NCBI RefSeq assembly: GCF_001905345.1
Contig: NZ_LFBV01000001.1
Span: 1,871,321-1,935,320 of the forward strand
Source of the DNA: Streptomyces uncialis
GTDB lineage: Bacteria > Actinomycetota > Actinomycetes > Streptomycetales > Streptomycetaceae
Reading direction: 5' to 3'
Length of the DNA: 64,000 nucleotides
The notes beneath the pieces are model-generated. The model did no database searches. It worked only from the letters and a program-made list of their open reading frames with translations, and was not told the origin of the DNA. Both the position numbers and the translations under genes were made by a program. The first letter of the stretch is position 1. Each line of letters begins with the position of its first letter. Below are positions 39,606 to 49,325 of this stretch, piece after piece.

Positions 39606-41282
39606 GTGGGCGGTCTTGACGAAGCGAAGCTGAGGGCGCTGGCCGGGGAGCGTTCGTTCGAGCGCGGGCTCGCCTACGTCGACGCGGTGTCCGGGGTCGA
39701 GGTCGGTGACGGCTGGATCAGGGCGTCGGTACGCGGCACGGAACGGTACGAGGTGGAGCTGCGCCTGGGCGGGCGCGGGAAGCCCACGGGGACGTGCGAC
39801 TGCCCGTACGGCCAGGAGGGCAACTTCTGCAAGCATCTGGTCGCGCTCGGCCTGAGCGTGATCGGCCAGGAGACAGACCTCACCCAGCGGCGTACGTCGG
39901 CCCGGGGCAGGGCGCGTGGCCTCGATACCTGGCTTACGGGCCTGTCCCGGGAGGACCTGGTCGCGCTCGTGCGCGAGGAGATGGCCGAGGACCGGCAGCT
40001 GCGGCGCCGCCTGGAACTGAGAGCGGCGAGCGCTCGCGGAGATCTGGCCGAGGTCCGCTCCCGCATACGTGAGTTGCTCGACATCGGACCTTTCGCGCAG
40101 GACGGCTATGTCGAGTACGCCGACGCACGTGCCTACGCCGACCAGGCCGGGCAGGCGGTCACCGCGATCCGGGCGCTGACGGCGTCGGGCCGGGCGGCCG
40201 ACGCGATGGCCCTGACCCGGGAGGCGATCGGGTTCCTGGCCGCCGTGGTCGAGAGCGTCGACGACTCCGACGGACGGCTCGGGCGGATCGGTGGGGACCT
40301 CGCCGAGGCCCACCACGACGCCTGCCGCGCGGCCCGCCCCGACCCGGACGAACTCGCGCACTGGCTGGTGACGCACGCGCTCGACGACGCGGCCGATCTG
40401 ACGGACATCGACCCGCTCGACTACGAGGACCTGCTCGGCGAGCGGGGAATGGCCGCCCTGCGCCGGTACGCGACGGAAGCATGGAAGGCGAACCGGACCG
40501 GCTGGGCGGAGAAGCACCTCATGCGGCGCCTCGCGAAGTCGGGTCGGGACATCGACACGGTGATCGCCGTGCACGCCGCCGATCTCGCGCCGAACGGTCA
40601 CACCCACCTGCTCATCGCCCGCGAACTCGATTCCGCAGGCCGTACCGCCGAAGCCCTGGAATGGGCCGAGCGCGGCATCCACGAGACCGAGGACCTCACC
40701 ACGGTCGACACCGCTCTCGTCGACGATCTCGCGGACCGCTACGCCCGGACCGACCGGCTCGCCGACACCGTCACCCTGCGCCGGGACCACTTCGCCGCCC
40801 GCCGTACCCCGCTCACCTACCAACAGCTGCGTGCCGCCGCCGAGGCCGCCGCATGCTGGCCGGCCGAGCGCGAGAAGGCCCTGGCACTTCTCCGCGCCGA
40901 TGCCGAACGGACGGGTGCGCACGGTGCCCGCGCTCTCGTCGAGGTCCTCCTTGACGAGAAGGACGTCGACGCCGCCTGGCGGGCAGCCGGTGAGTTCGGC
41001 GCCCACGACGGTCAGTGGCTCACCCTCGCCGACCGGTCCCGCCCTACCCGCCCCGCCGACGCCCTCGCCGTCTACCTCCGCCTGGCCGCCCGCCTCACCC
41101 GTGAGACCGGCAATCACGCCTACGATCAGCTCGTCGGCCTGCTCCTGAGCATCCGCGACTGCCATCACCGCCTCGGCACACCGGACGACTTCACCGCGTA
41201 CCTCACCGACCTGCGTACCACCCAGAAGCGCAAGCGGAACCTGATGCGTTTGATGGACGACCACGGCCTGTCAGTCCCGTGA
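39606..41282 (+). CDS. SWIM zinc-finger protein with helical repeat C-terminus
   Basis: A 558-residue protein with an N-terminal SWIM domain: CDCPYGQEGNFCKHL gives C-x-C-x(8)-C-x-H with Cys64, Cys66, Cys75 and His77 as zinc ligands. The upstream part (LAGERSFERGLAYVDAVSGVEV) is also typical of SWIM proteins. The remaining ~450 residues are alpha-helical TPR-like sequence rich in Ala/Arg/Asp (for example LLIARELDSAGRTAEALEWAERGIHE). SWIM domains bind DNA or proteins, often beside SNF2 helicases, but none is adjacent here. The GTG at 39606 was chosen because GGAG precedes it and family similarity starts there. Confidence 0.88.
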   Translation: MGGLDEAKLRALAGERSFERGLAYVDAVSGVEVGDGWIRASVRGTERYEVELRLGGRGKPTGTCDCPYGQEGNFCKHLVALGLSVIGQETDLTQRRTSARGRARGLDTWLTGLSREDLVALVREEMAEDRQLRRRLELRAASARGDLAEVRSRIRELLDIGPFAQDGYVEYADARAYADQAGQAVTAIRALTASGRAADAMALTREAIGFLAAVVESVDDSDGRLGRIGGDLAEAHHDACRAARPDPDELAHWLVTHALDDAADLTDIDPLDYEDLLGERGMAALRRYATEAWKANRTGWAEKHLMRRLAKSGRDIDTVIAVHAADLAPNGHTHLLIARELDSAGRTAEALEWAERGIHETEDLTTVDTALVDDLADRYARTDRLADTVTLRRDHFAARRTPLTYQQLRAAAEAAACWPAEREKALALLRADAERTGAHGARALVEVLLDEKDVDAAWRAAGEFGAHDGQWLTLADRSRPTRPADALAVYLRLAARLTRETGNHAYDQLVGLLLSIRDCHHRLGTPDDFTAYLTDLRTTQKRKRNLMRLMDDHGLSVP

Positions 41283-41587
41283 CGACGACAGCAGCTCGAA
41301 GTGCTCAGCACCTGGACGCCAAGTGCTGCTACGGGCGCCAGGACTTCGCCAACAGGTGCGTCAACGCGTCGCTGGACGAATGAAACTGAGGGGACGTCAT
41401 GCCCTGTGGCGCACCGGGCGGTCCGCGTGGACCTCGCGTCCCGCGCACGTCCCGCGCGAGACGGTTTCGAGGGGGCTTGCAGACCTGATCCCGTAGGCGC
41501 CTCGCGAGAAAGGCAGGGGGTCAGAGGTGAGCGGAGGGTGATGAGTGCGATGGCCGCATGGGCCGTCTGTCCATAAAAAGGAACAAG
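41283..41587. other. Gap downstream of the SWIM gene
   Basis: No convincing gene in about 305 bp. Short frames on both strands lack motifs. The stretch ends at the tRNA terminator. Because tRNA 3' ends are common integration sites, I looked for a second copy of the tRNA 3' end or integrase remnants and found none. Confidence 0.5.
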
Positions 41588-41625
41588 AAAGCCCCCGACC
41601 TGCATTTCTGCAGGTCAGGGGCTTC
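41588..41625 (-). terminator. Intrinsic terminator of tRNA-Arg
   Basis: On the minus strand a 16-bp stem (AAGCCCCTGACCTGCA, loop GAAA, TGCAGGTCGGGGGCTT, one G-U) is followed by a T-rich tail (TCTTGTTCCTTTTTATGG). It lies 20 bp after the tRNA 3' end and is a textbook Rho-independent terminator. Confidence 0.9.
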
Positions 41626-41644
41626 TTTGGCACTTCTCGCGAAG

Positions 41645-41716
41645 TGCCCCCGGCAGGATTCGAACCTGCGCACACGGCTCCGGAGGCCGTTGCTCTATCC
41701 CCTGAGCTACGGGGGC
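41645..41716 (-). tRNA. tRNA-Arg (anticodon CCG)
   Basis: A 72-nt minus-strand cloverleaf. The acceptor stem GCCCCCG pairs with CGGGGGC plus discriminator A, the D-arm is GCTCAGGGGATAGAGC, the anticodon arm is ACGGC-CTCCGGA-GCCGT with CCG at the anticodon, and the T-arm is GCAGG-TTCGAAT-CCTGC. The CCA end is not encoded. It reads CGG arginine codons, frequent in this GC-rich genome. A strong terminator follows directly. Confidence 0.97.
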
Positions 41717-41909
41717 GGTGTCGTTCGGTGTTCGCCTGGCGACGGGTAGAACACTACCAGCTCGGCCAGGGTGGTCCGGAACGGGTTTCGGCGGGTCGGA
41801 GGCGGGGGCGGGGGGTGATTCGGGGGTGGGGTGGCGGGGTGTGTACCCCGGTGGGGTGGAAGTGGGGAAAAGCCGGACGCGGTGGGCGCCCCGCGCCTAC
41901 TCTCGACTT

Positions 41910-42353
41910 GTGCCAGGCGCCTCGGGCCGGGTGCTTGTTGTGGACGACAACAAGGTCATCCGGCAGTTGATCAGGGTCAATCTCGAACTGGAGGGGTTCG
42001 AGGTCGTGACCGCGGCTGATGGTGCCGAGTGCCTGGACGTCGTGCACGACGTCCGACCCGATGTCGTCACCCTCGACGTGGTGATGCCCCGGCTCGACGG
42101 GCTGCGGACGGCGGCCCGGCTGCGCGCCGACCCCCGCACCGCGCATCTGCCCCTCATGATCGTCAGCGCCTGCACCCAGCACGAGGTGGAGAGCGGTCTG
42201 GACGTCGGCGTCGACGCCTTCCTCTCCAAGCCCTTCGAACCGGGCGAGCTCGTGAGCATCGTGCGCACCCTGATGGGACGGGAACGCCGGCGCGAGGCGG
42301 ACCCCGAGCCCGAGGAGCCCGAGCCCGCGCCCGTCGGCCGCGAACACGAGTAG
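41910..42353 (+). CDS. Single-domain response regulator
   Basis: A 147-residue CheY-like receiver without an output domain. Visible residues are VVDDNKVIRQL (acidic pocket), the phosphoacceptor Asp in VVTLDVVMPRLDGL (about residue 59), S in MIVSACT and K in FLSKPFEPGEL. The last ~25 residues are Glu/Pro-rich. The GTG at 41910 is preferred because TACTCT (41898-41903) lies 6 nt upstream as a -10 element, so the transcript could be leaderless; there is no ribosome-binding site. It precedes the nrtL-lysA cluster but is 630 bp away. A partner kinase is not in the window. Confidence 0.9.
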   Translation: MPGASGRVLVVDDNKVIRQLIRVNLELEGFEVVTAADGAECLDVVHDVRPDVVTLDVVMPRLDGLRTAARLRADPRTAHLPLMIVSACTQHEVESGLDVGVDAFLSKPFEPGELVSIVRTLMGRERRREADPEPEEPEPAPVGREHE

Positions 42354-42983
42354 TGCCGGCGGCGCCCGTCGGTGGCAGGTGGTCCGTACCCGGCCGTGTG
42401 CCTCGGCCTCGGCACGCATTACCTCGGCCCCCGCCACGTATTACGTCGGTCCCCGTACGTCCCGTCACCCGCTGGTGCGGTTCCTCCACGGCCCCGTCGG
42501 TCGTCACGCGTGGGCGTTTTCCCCGGGGGTGCGGGTCGTCCGTGGGTGCGCAGTTCCCCGCGCCCCTTCGGGGCGCCCATCTCCGGCTCACGGTTCGGGT
42601 GCGGGTCGCACACGGTCGCGCGGGCCCTCGACGGCCACCGCGAGGCCCGCCCGCGACAATCCGCCCGCGGCACCTGAGAGGCACGGTGAACCGCGCGAAC
42701 CCGGCGAGCCGCGCACGGGCGAGTACGCGCACCACGTGACCCACCCCCGCACGTGCCCCACCCCCGCACGGCCCCCACCCGCACGGCCCCCACCCCCGCC
42801 CCCGAGCACGTACGTGCACCCGCGACGACCCCCGGCCTCACCCCGCCCCATCCCCGTCCCCGGCCCCACGCCCGTAGCGCGTACGGAATCCGCGCCCACC
42901 GCCGCACGGCCCCCCACCACGCCCCCGTCCCACACCCCGGAACTCCCGCGCGGGGTGGGGCCCGGCTCCCCTACCCTTGTCGT
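42354..42983. other. 630-bp non-coding interval with a dispersed repeat and C-rich tract
   Basis: No convincing gene. A reverse-orientation copy of the dispersed repeat (GTGCGCAGTTCCCCGCGCCCC with the hairpin GCGCCCCTTCGGGGCGC) lies at about 42525-42585. From 42740 to 42960 the + strand is a C-rich tract with CCCCACCCCCGCACG-type repeats. TACCCT at 42972-42977 is a likely -10 for nrtL. Confidence 0.6.
42525..42585 (-). repeat. Inverted-orientation copy of the dispersed repeat
   Basis: GTGCGGGTCGTCCGTGGGTG followed by CGCAGTTCCCCGCGCCCC matches the copy at about 24880-24920 nearly exactly, showing the family is spread over at least 18 kb. The core contains GCGCCCC-TTCG-GGGGCGC-like hairpin potential. 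Confidence 0.65.
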
Positions 42984-43991
42984 GTGACTCCCGTCGAGCT
43001 GTCCCGGACCGTGCTGTGCGCAGTGCGGTCCGCCGTGGACGCCGGGGAGCTCCAGGTCGACGTACCGGTCCGGGTGGTGGTCGAGCCGTCGCGGCCCGGG
43101 GGGCGGGGGGACTACGCGACCAATGTCGCGCTGCGGCTCGCGCGGTCCGCCGGGCGGCCCGCGCCGCAGGTCGCCGAGGTGATCCGGCGGCGGCTCACCG
43201 GCACCCGCGGACTCGCCCGGGTCGACATCACCGGGCCCGGCTTCCTGAACCTCACCCTCGACCGGCCCGAGCGGGGCGCCCGCGAGCTGATCGCGCTGAT
43301 CCTGCGCGAGGGCGGCGCGTACGGGCACGGCGACGCCTTCGCCGGGCGGACGACCGAGCAGGCCGTGGCCGATGAGGCGCGGGCCGAGGCCGTCGGGCAC
43401 GCCGTCGTACGGCTGATCGCCGCGCAGGGCGGCCGGAGCGCGGTGCGGCGTGCCGCACCGGGGGAGCGGGCGGTGATCCGTCCCGTGCCCGCGCCGGACG
43501 GGACCGCCGACGGCGACCCGCAGGCCGTGCGCTGGTCGCTGCTGCACGCCGCGCCGCACGACACCCCCCGGCCCTGGACGGCGTACGCCCCGCTGCGCGC
43601 CGAGAACCCGCTGTTCCGGGTGCGCTACGCGCACTCCCGTACCCACGCGCTGCGCCGTAACGCCCGTGACCTCGGCTTCGCCGCCGAGCCCGGTGAGCTG
43701 CCCGAGGCCCGGGACGGCGCGAGCGGTCAGACGCTGGTACGGCTGCTCGCCGCCTACCCGCGCACCCTCACCGCCGCCGCCACGCACCAGGCGCCGGACC
43801 GGCTCGCGCGCCATCTCGTGGACCTCGCCGACGCCTATCTGCGGTTCCAGGGCGAGTACCGGGTGCTGCCCAGCGGTGACGAGAAACCCTCGGCCGCCCA
43901 CCGCGCCCGGCTCGCGCTCGCCGAAGCCGTCGGGACGGTGCTCGCCGGTGGTCTGACCCTGCTCGGCATCCACGCACCCGAACACCTCTGA
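42984..43991 (+). CDS. nrtL: ArgS-related anticodon-binding protein NrtL
   Basis: A 335-residue paralogue of arginyl-tRNA synthetase that keeps the N-terminal additional domain ([26 protein letters not shown]) and the C-terminal DALR anticodon-binding domain (LDPxxxH-like [44 protein letters not shown]). It lacks the HIGH/KMSKS catalytic core, so it cannot charge tRNA. It is always found beside lysA in Streptomyces as far as I recall; its role is unknown, possibly tRNA-linked regulation. The GTG at 42984 lies 7 nt after TACCCT, suggesting a leaderless message. lysA begins 16 bp downstream. Confidence 0.88.
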   Translation: MTPVELSRTVLCAVRSAVDAGELQVDVPVRVVVEPSRPGGRGDYATNVALRLARSAGRPAPQVAEVIRRRLTGTRGLARVDITGPGFLNLTLDRPERGARELIALILREGGAYGHGDAFAGRTTEQAVADEARAEAVGHAVVRLIAAQGGRSAVRRAAPGERAVIRPVPAPDGTADGDPQAVRWSLLHAAPHDTPRPWTAYAPLRAENPLFRVRYAHSRTHALRRNARDLGFAAEPGELPEARDGASGQTLVRLLAAYPRTLTAAATHQAPDRLARHLVDLADAYLRFQGEYRVLPSGDEKPSAAHRARLALAEAVGTVLAGGLTLLGIHAPEHL

Positions 43992-44007
43992 GAGAGCGCA
44001 CGCAGAC

Positions 44008-45399
44008 ATGAGCCGTTCCGCCCACCCCGCCGGGCCCCGCCACGCCGATGTCCTGACCGAGGGCCACTACTCCGCCCCGCCCGCCGACCTCAACGCCCTC
44101 GACGGCAAGGTGTGGGCCCGTACCGTCGAGCGCGGCGCGGACGGGGTGGTGACCGTCGGCGGGCTGCCGGTGACCCGGCTGGCCGAGGAGTTCGGTACCC
44201 CCGCGTACATCCTGGACGAGAGCGACTTCCGGGCCCGCGCCCGCGCCTGGCGGGACGCCTTCGGCACCGACGCCGACGTGTTCTACGCGGGCAAGGCGTT
44301 CCTGTCGCGGGCCGTCGTGCGCTGGCTGCACGAGGAGGGACTGAACCTCGACGTCTGTTCCGGCGGGGAGCTGACCACCGCGCTCGCCGCCGGGATGCCC
44401 GCCGGGCGGATCGCGTTCCACGGCAACAACAAGTCGGCCCACGAGATCGAGCGGGCCGTGGCCGCCGGGGTCGGCCGGATCGTCCTCGACTCGTTCCAGG
44501 AGATCGTGCGCGTCGCGCACATCGCCGACCGGCTCGGGGTGCGCCAGCGGGTGCAGATCCGGGTGACCGTCGGCGTCGAGGCGCACACCCACGAGTTCAT
44601 CGCGACCGCCCACGAGGACCAGAAGTTCGGTATCGCGCTGGCCGGGGGACAGGCCGCCGAGGCGGTCCGCCGGGCGCTCAAGCTCGACGGTCTGGAACTG
44701 ATCGGCATCCACTCGCACATCGGGTCGCAGATCTTCGACATGGCCGGCTTCGAGGTCGCCGCCCGCCGGGTCGTCGGACTGCTCGCCGAGGTCCGTGACG
44801 AGCACGGGGTGGAACTGCCCGAGATCGACCTCGGCGGCGGCCTCGGTATCGCGTACACCTCCGACGACGATCCCGCCGAGCCGCACGAGATCGCGCGGGC
44901 GCTGCGCGAGATCGTCGGCCGGGAGTGCGCGTCGGCCGGGCTGCGCACCCCCCGGATCTCCGTCGAGCCGGGCCGCGCGATCGCCGGACCCACCGCGTTC
45001 ACCCTGTACGAGGTGGGCACCGTCAAGCCCCTCGACGGACTGCGCACCTATGTCTCCGTCGACGGCGGGATGTCGGACAACATCCGCACCGCGCTGTACG
45101 ACGCGGAGTACAGCGTGGCGCTGGTCTCCCGGACCTCGGACGCCGAACCCCTGCTGGTGCGCGTCGTCGGCAAGCACTGCGAGAGCGGCGACATCGTCGT
45201 ACGTGACGCCTTCCTGCCCGCCGACCTCGCCCCGGGCGATCTGATCGCCGTACCCGCGACCGGCGCCTACTGCCGTTCCATGGCCAGCAACTACAACCAT
45301 GTGCCGCGCCCCCCGGTCGTCGCCGTCCAGGACGGTTCGGCGCGGGTGATCGTGCGGCGGGAGACCGAGGAGGACCTGCTCGCGCTCGACGTCGGATGA
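44008..45399 (+). CDS. lysA: Diaminopimelate decarboxylase
   Basis: A 463-residue PLP enzyme of fold type III that decarboxylates meso-diaminopimelate to lysine, the last step of lysine synthesis. Lys96 in FYAGKAF is the Schiff-base lysine. The glycine loop and phosphate sites are seen in [18 protein letters not shown] and EPGRAI, and CESGD supplies the active-site cysteine of the partner subunit. The ATG at 44008 follows GAGAGCG. It forms an operon with nrtL and is followed by a strong hairpin before hom. Confidence 0.97.
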   Translation: MSRSAHPAGPRHADVLTEGHYSAPPADLNALDGKVWARTVERGADGVVTVGGLPVTRLAEEFGTPAYILDESDFRARARAWRDAFGTDADVFYAGKAFLSRAVVRWLHEEGLNLDVCSGGELTTALAAGMPAGRIAFHGNNKSAHEIERAVAAGVGRIVLDSFQEIVRVAHIADRLGVRQRVQIRVTVGVEAHTHEFIATAHEDQKFGIALAGGQAAEAVRRALKLDGLELIGIHSHIGSQIFDMAGFEVAARRVVGLLAEVRDEHGVELPEIDLGGGLGIAYTSDDDPAEPHEIARALREIVGRECASAGLRTPRISVEPGRAIAGPTAFTLYEVGTVKPLDGLRTYVSVDGGMSDNIRTALYDAEYSVALVSRTSDAEPLLVRVVGKHCESGDIVVRDAFLPADLAPGDLIAVPATGAYCRSMASNYNHVPRPPVVAVQDGSARVIVRRETEEDLLALDVG

Positions 45400-45417
45400 C
45401 CGGCCGGGCCGGGGGAC

Positions 45418-45456
45418 CCGCCCCGGGTGACTTCGGTCACCACGGCGGCGGGGCGG
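45418..45456 (+). terminator. Nested hairpin after lysA
   Basis: An inner stem GTGAC-TTCG-GTCAC at 45427-45440 with a UUCG tetraloop is enclosed by CCGCCCCG at 45418-45425 and CGGGGCGG at 45449-45456. It lies 19 bp after the lysA stop and probably separates lysA from hom transcripts. Confidence 0.75.
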
Positions 45457-45594
45457 TCCCGGGGGCGCTGAAAGATCTGCGTTCCTGGCCGCCGGAAAAA
45501 TGAAATAAGTGTCTCATGATGCGGACAATGGGCAGAAACTCCCGTCCGGTGAGTGAGACTGGACCAACCGTAGAAGTACGAGAAGCGAGGTCGG

Positions 45595-46896
45595 ATGATG
45601 CGTACGCGTCCGCTGAAGGTGGCGCTGCTGGGCTGTGGGGTAGTCGGCTCAGAGGTGGCGCGCATCATGACGACGCACGCCGACGACCTCGCGGCGCGTA
45701 TCGGCGCCCCCGTGGAGCTCGCCGGGGTCGCGGTACGGCGGCCGTCGAAGGTCCGTGCCGGGATCGACCCCGCGCTCATCACCACCGACGCCACCGCCCT
45801 CGTCAAACGCGGTGACATCGACGTGGCGGTCGAGGTCATCGGCGGTATCGAGCCCGCCCGCGCCCTGATCATGACCGCGTTCGAGCACGGCGCCTCCGTC
45901 GTTTCCGCGAACAAGGCGCTCCTCGCCCAGGACGGCGCCGCGCTGCACGCCGCCGCCGAGGAGCACGGCCGCGACCTCTACTACGAGGCCGCCGTCGCCG
46001 GGGCGATCCCGCTGATCCGGCCGCTGCGCGAGTCGCTCGCCGGGGACACCGTCAACCGCGTCCTCGGCATCGTCAACGGCACCACCAACTTCATCCTCGA
46101 CAAGATGGACTCCACGGGCGCCGGCTACCAGGAGGCCCTCGACGAGGCCACCGCGCTCGGCTACGCGGAGGCCGACCCGACCGCCGACGTCGAGGGCTTC
46201 GACGCCGCCGCCAAGGCCGCGATCCTCGCCGGTATCGCCTTCCACACCCGGGTCCGTCTCGACGACGTGTACCGCGAGGGCATGAGCGAGGTCACCGCCG
46301 CGGACTTCGCCTCCGCCCGGGCGATGGGCTGCACCATCAAGCTCCTCGCCATCTGCGAGCGCGCGGCCGACGGCGGGTCCGTCACCGCCCGGGTGCACCC
46401 CGCGATGATCCCGCTCAGCCACCCGCTGGCCTCCGTGCGCGGCGCCTACAACGCCGTCTTCGTGGAGGCCGACGCCGCCGGACAACTCATGTTCTACGGC
46501 CCCGGCGCGGGCGGCGCCCCCACCGCGTCCGCCGTCCTCGGCGATCTGGTCGCCGTCTGCCGCAACCGGCTCGGCGAGGCCAAGGGCCCCGGCGAGTCCG
46601 CGTACACCCGGCTGCCGGTGAGCCCCATGGGCGAGGTCGTCACGCGTTACCACATCAGCCTCGACGTGGCCGACAAGCCGGGCGTCCTCGCCCAGGTCGC
46701 GACGGTCTTCGCCGAGCACGGTGTGTCCATCGATACGGTTCGCCAGCAGGGCCGAATGGACGGGGGCGGGGATGCGTCTCTCGTCGTCGTCACCCATCGC
46801 GCCGCCGACGCCGCGCTCAGCGGCACCGTCGAGGCGCTGCGCCGCCTCGACACGGTGCGGGGAGTCGCCAGCATCATGCGGGTTGAAGGAGAGTAA
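45595..46896 (+). CDS. hom: Homoserine dehydrogenase
   Basis: A 433-residue NAD(P)-dependent enzyme reducing aspartate semialdehyde to homoserine, the branch point to threonine and methionine. It has the Rossmann motif LLGCGVVGSEVAR, the catalytic region YYEAAVAGAIPLIRPLRESLAGD, the family motif GIVNGTTNFIL and a C-terminal ACT domain (YHISLDVADKPGVLAQVATVF, residues ~350-433) for threonine feedback. The ATG at 45595 follows GAGGT. thrC starts 6 bp after its stop, so the two are one operon. Confidence 0.97.
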   Translation: MMRTRPLKVALLGCGVVGSEVARIMTTHADDLAARIGAPVELAGVAVRRPSKVRAGIDPALITTDATALVKRGDIDVAVEVIGGIEPARALIMTAFEHGASVVSANKALLAQDGAALHAAAEEHGRDLYYEAAVAGAIPLIRPLRESLAGDTVNRVLGIVNGTTNFILDKMDSTGAGYQEALDEATALGYAEADPTADVEGFDAAAKAAILAGIAFHTRVRLDDVYREGMSEVTAADFASARAMGCTIKLLAICERAADGGSVTARVHPAMIPLSHPLASVRGAYNAVFVEADAAGQLMFYGPGAGGAPTASAVLGDLVAVCRNRLGEAKGPGESAYTRLPVSPMGEVVTRYHISLDVADKPGVLAQVATVFAEHGVSIDTVRQQGRMDGGGDASLVVVTHRAADAALSGTVEALRRLDTVRGVASIMRVEGE

Positions 46897-46902
46897 GCAG
46901 CA

Positions 46903-47961
46903 ATGACCCACCAGTGGCGCGGAATCATCGAGGAGTACCGGGACCGGCTGCCGGTCACCGGCACCACGGAGATCGTGACGCTCCGTGAGGGCGGTACGCC
47001 GCTCGTACCCGCGCAGTTGCTCTCCGAGCGCACGGGCTGCGAGGTCCACCTCAAGGTCGAGGGGGCGAACCCCACCGGGTCCTTCAAGGACCGGGGCATG
47101 ACCATGGCCATCACACGGGCCAAGGAGGAAGGCGCCCAGGCCGTCATCTGCGCCTCCACCGGCAACACGTCCGCGTCCGCCGCGGCCTACGCCGTACGGG
47201 CCGGGATGGTCAGCGCGGTGCTCGTGCCGCGCGGCAAGATCGCGCTCGGCAAGATGGGCCAGGCCCTCGTCCACGGCGCGAAGATCCTCCAGGTCGACGG
47301 GAACTTCGACGACTGCCTCACGCTCGCGCGGGCGCTGTCCGACAACTACCCGGTCGCGCTGGTCAATTCGGTCAACCCGGTCCGTATCGAGGGCCAGAAG
47401 ACCGCCGCCTTCGAGATCGTGGACGCCCTCGGCGACGCCCCCGACCTCCATGTGCTCCCGGTCGGCAACGCGGGCAACATCACCGCGTACTGGAAGGGCT
47501 ACGGCGAATACCTCGCCGACGGCCCCGCCACCCGTACGCCCCGCATGTGGGGGTTCCAGGCGTCCGGCTCCGCGCCCATCGTGCGCGGGGAGATCGTCAA
47601 GGACCCCTCGACCATCGCCACCGCGATCCGGATCGGCAACCCGGCGTCCTGGCAGCTCGCGCTGAACGCGCGGGACGAGTCCGGCGGGTTCATCGACGAG
47701 GTGACGGACCGTGAGATCCTGCGCGCCTACAAGCTGTTGGCGTCCCGTGAGGGTGTCTTCGTGGAGCCCGCGTCGGCCGCCTCGGTCGCCGGTCTGCTGA
47801 AGGCCGCCGAGGCCGGGAAGGTCGACCCCGGCCAGACCATCGTCTGCACGGTGACCGGCAACGGCCTCAAGGACCCCGACTGGGCCGTCGCCGGAGCGCC
47901 GCAGCCGGTGACCGTACCCGTCGACGCGGAGGTCGCGGCCGAGCGCCTCGGCCTCGCGTAG
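46903..47961 (+). CDS. thrC: Threonine synthase
   Basis: A 352-residue PLP enzyme converting O-phosphohomoserine to threonine. Lys62 in [11 protein letters not shown] binds PLP. Further landmarks are [14 protein letters not shown] and [15 protein letters not shown], the latter the phosphate-binding loop. The size fits the short actinobacterial threonine synthase class. It starts 6 bp after hom. thrB is 446 bp downstream beyond a hairpin, so it is probably transcribed separately. Confidence 0.97.
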   Translation: MTHQWRGIIEEYRDRLPVTGTTEIVTLREGGTPLVPAQLLSERTGCEVHLKVEGANPTGSFKDRGMTMAITRAKEEGAQAVICASTGNTSASAAAYAVRAGMVSAVLVPRGKIALGKMGQALVHGAKILQVDGNFDDCLTLARALSDNYPVALVNSVNPVRIEGQKTAAFEIVDALGDAPDLHVLPVGNAGNITAYWKGYGEYLADGPATRTPRMWGFQASGSAPIVRGEIVKDPSTIATAIRIGNPASWQLALNARDESGGFIDEVTDREILRAYKLLASREGVFVEPASAASVAGLLKAAEAGKVDPGQTIVCTVTGNGLKDPDWAVAGAPQPVTVPVDAEVAAERLGLA

Positions 47962-48407
47962 ACCGCACACCCCGGGCCCCGTCCGACCAGGGCCCGGGGA
48001 TGCGCACAGCCGTACCGACCCGCGCCGGGCCCGACCGGGGCCCGCACCGGACCCGCGCGGCGACAGTACGGAAAAGACGGTCCGGAAAGACAGTCCGGCG
48101 ACAGCGCGGAGACCGCACGGGGGCGCGCGTACCCCGCGTGGCCTCCCGTACCGGCGGCGAGGTGCGTCGGTCCCCCCATCCCGGCGGGGGGAGCCGGTGG
48201 GGCGGGGTGCACGACGGGCCTACGACACGCATCGTGCGCCTCCTGTGCGCCCTATGTCGCCGCGCAACCTTCCTTCGATAGGCTGTACCCAACCCCCGCC
48301 GCATATGCCGCGGCGCGCCGCTCGACGGCCCCCGGGTGCGGTGCGACCGAGAACGACCACGCAGCACATCGAATGCCACCACGCAGCTCAAGGAGAGTCA
48401 TCGAGCG
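47962..48407. other. Interval between thrC and thrB
   Basis: No convincing gene. A terminator hairpin follows thrC at 47970-47999. GATAGGCTG at about 48277 offers a possible -10 (TAGGCT) for thrB, giving a leader of about 120 nt. Nothing resembling a T-box or a threonine attenuator peptide was recognised. Confidence 0.5.
47970..47999 (+). terminator. Hairpin after thrC
   Basis: CCCCGGGCCC at 47970-47979 and GGGCCCGGGG at 47990-47999 form a perfect 10-bp stem with a 10-nt loop, starting 9 bp after the thrC stop. Confidence 0.7.
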
Positions 48408-49325
48408 ATGGCCGGTCCAGCCTTCCGCGCCGCCGCCGTCAGGGTGCGCGTCCCCGCCACCAGCGCCAATCTCGGCCCGGGTTTCGACGCTCTGGGCCTC
48501 TCACTGGGGCTCTACGACGATGTCGTCGTCCGGGTCGCCGACTCCGGACTGCACGTCGACATCGCCGGCGAGGGCAGCGAGACGCTTCCCCGTGACGAGA
48601 GCCATCTCCTCGTGCGCTCCCTGCGCACCGCCTTCGACCTGCTCGGCGGACAGCCGCGCGGACTTGAGGTCGTCTGCGCCAACCGCATCCCGCACGGCAG
48701 GGGGCTCGGTTCCTCGTCCGCCGCCATCTGCGCCGGTATCGTCGCCGCCCGCGCGGTGACGACCGGCGGCGACAGCAGGCTCGACGACACCGCCCTGCTG
48801 GAGCTCGCCACCGAGATCGAGGGCCACCCCGACAACGTCGCCGCGTGTCTCCTCGGCGGCTTCACGCTCTCCTGGATGGAGGGCGGCGCGGCCCGCGCCC
48901 TGCGACTGGAGGCCGACCGTTCCATCGTTCCGGTGGTCTTCGTCCCCGGGAAGCCCGTCCTCACCGAGACCGCCCGGGGGCTGCTGCCCCGTACCGTCCC
49001 GCATGTCGACGCCGCCGCCAACGCGGGCCGTGCCGCCCTGCTCGTCGCGGCCCTGACCAGCCGTCCCGAGCTGCTGCTGCCCGCCACCGAGGACCGGCTC
49101 CACCAGGACTACCGCGCCCCGGCCATGCCGGAGAGCGCCGCCCTGGTCGAACGGCTGCGCTCGGACGGCATCCCCGCGGTGATCTCCGGCGCGGGTCCCA
49201 CGGTCCTCGCGCTGGCCGACGAGGCGTCCGCCGACAAGGTCGCCCGGCTGGCGGGCGACGGGTGGGCGGCCAACCGGCTGGCCCTCGACGCGGCGGGCGC
49301 GAGCGTGCTGCCGCTCGCCCACTGA
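48408..49325 (+). CDS. thrB: Homoserine kinase
   Basis: A 305-residue GHMP kinase phosphorylating homoserine for threonine synthase. The ATP-binding motif is PHGRGLGSSSAA, with the N-terminal motif VPATSANLGPGFDALG and the C-terminal VISGAGPTVLAL. The ATG at 48408 lies about 12 nt after AAGGAGA. It completes the hom-thrC-thrB threonine set. rho follows 373 bp downstream. Confidence 0.97.
   Translation: MAGPAFRAAAVRVRVPATSANLGPGFDALGLSLGLYDDVVVRVADSGLHVDIAGEGSETLPRDESHLLVRSLRTAFDLLGGQPRGLEVVCANRIPHGRGLGSSSAAICAGIVAARAVTTGGDSRLDDTALLELATEIEGHPDNVAACLLGGFTLSWMEGGAARALRLEADRSIVPVVFVPGKPVLTETARGLLPRTVPHVDAAANAGRAALLVAALTSRPELLLPATEDRLHQDYRAPAMPESAALVERLRSDGIPAVISGAGPTVLALADEASADKVARLAGDGWAANRLALDAAGASVLPLAH

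Noticed and set aside
41283..41716. Possible integrated element at the tRNA-Arg gene
   Set aside because: No integrase, no duplicated tRNA end and no change in composition that would mark an att site within the window.
42740..42983. Pro-rich N-terminal extension of nrtL from 42753
   Set aside because: The extension is translated C-rich intergenic repeat; a -10 element at 42972 and family similarity place the start at 42984.
45649..47970. 773-residue minus-strand frame opposite hom and thrC
   Set aside because: Spans two well-defined biosynthetic genes on the other strand and has antisense composition.
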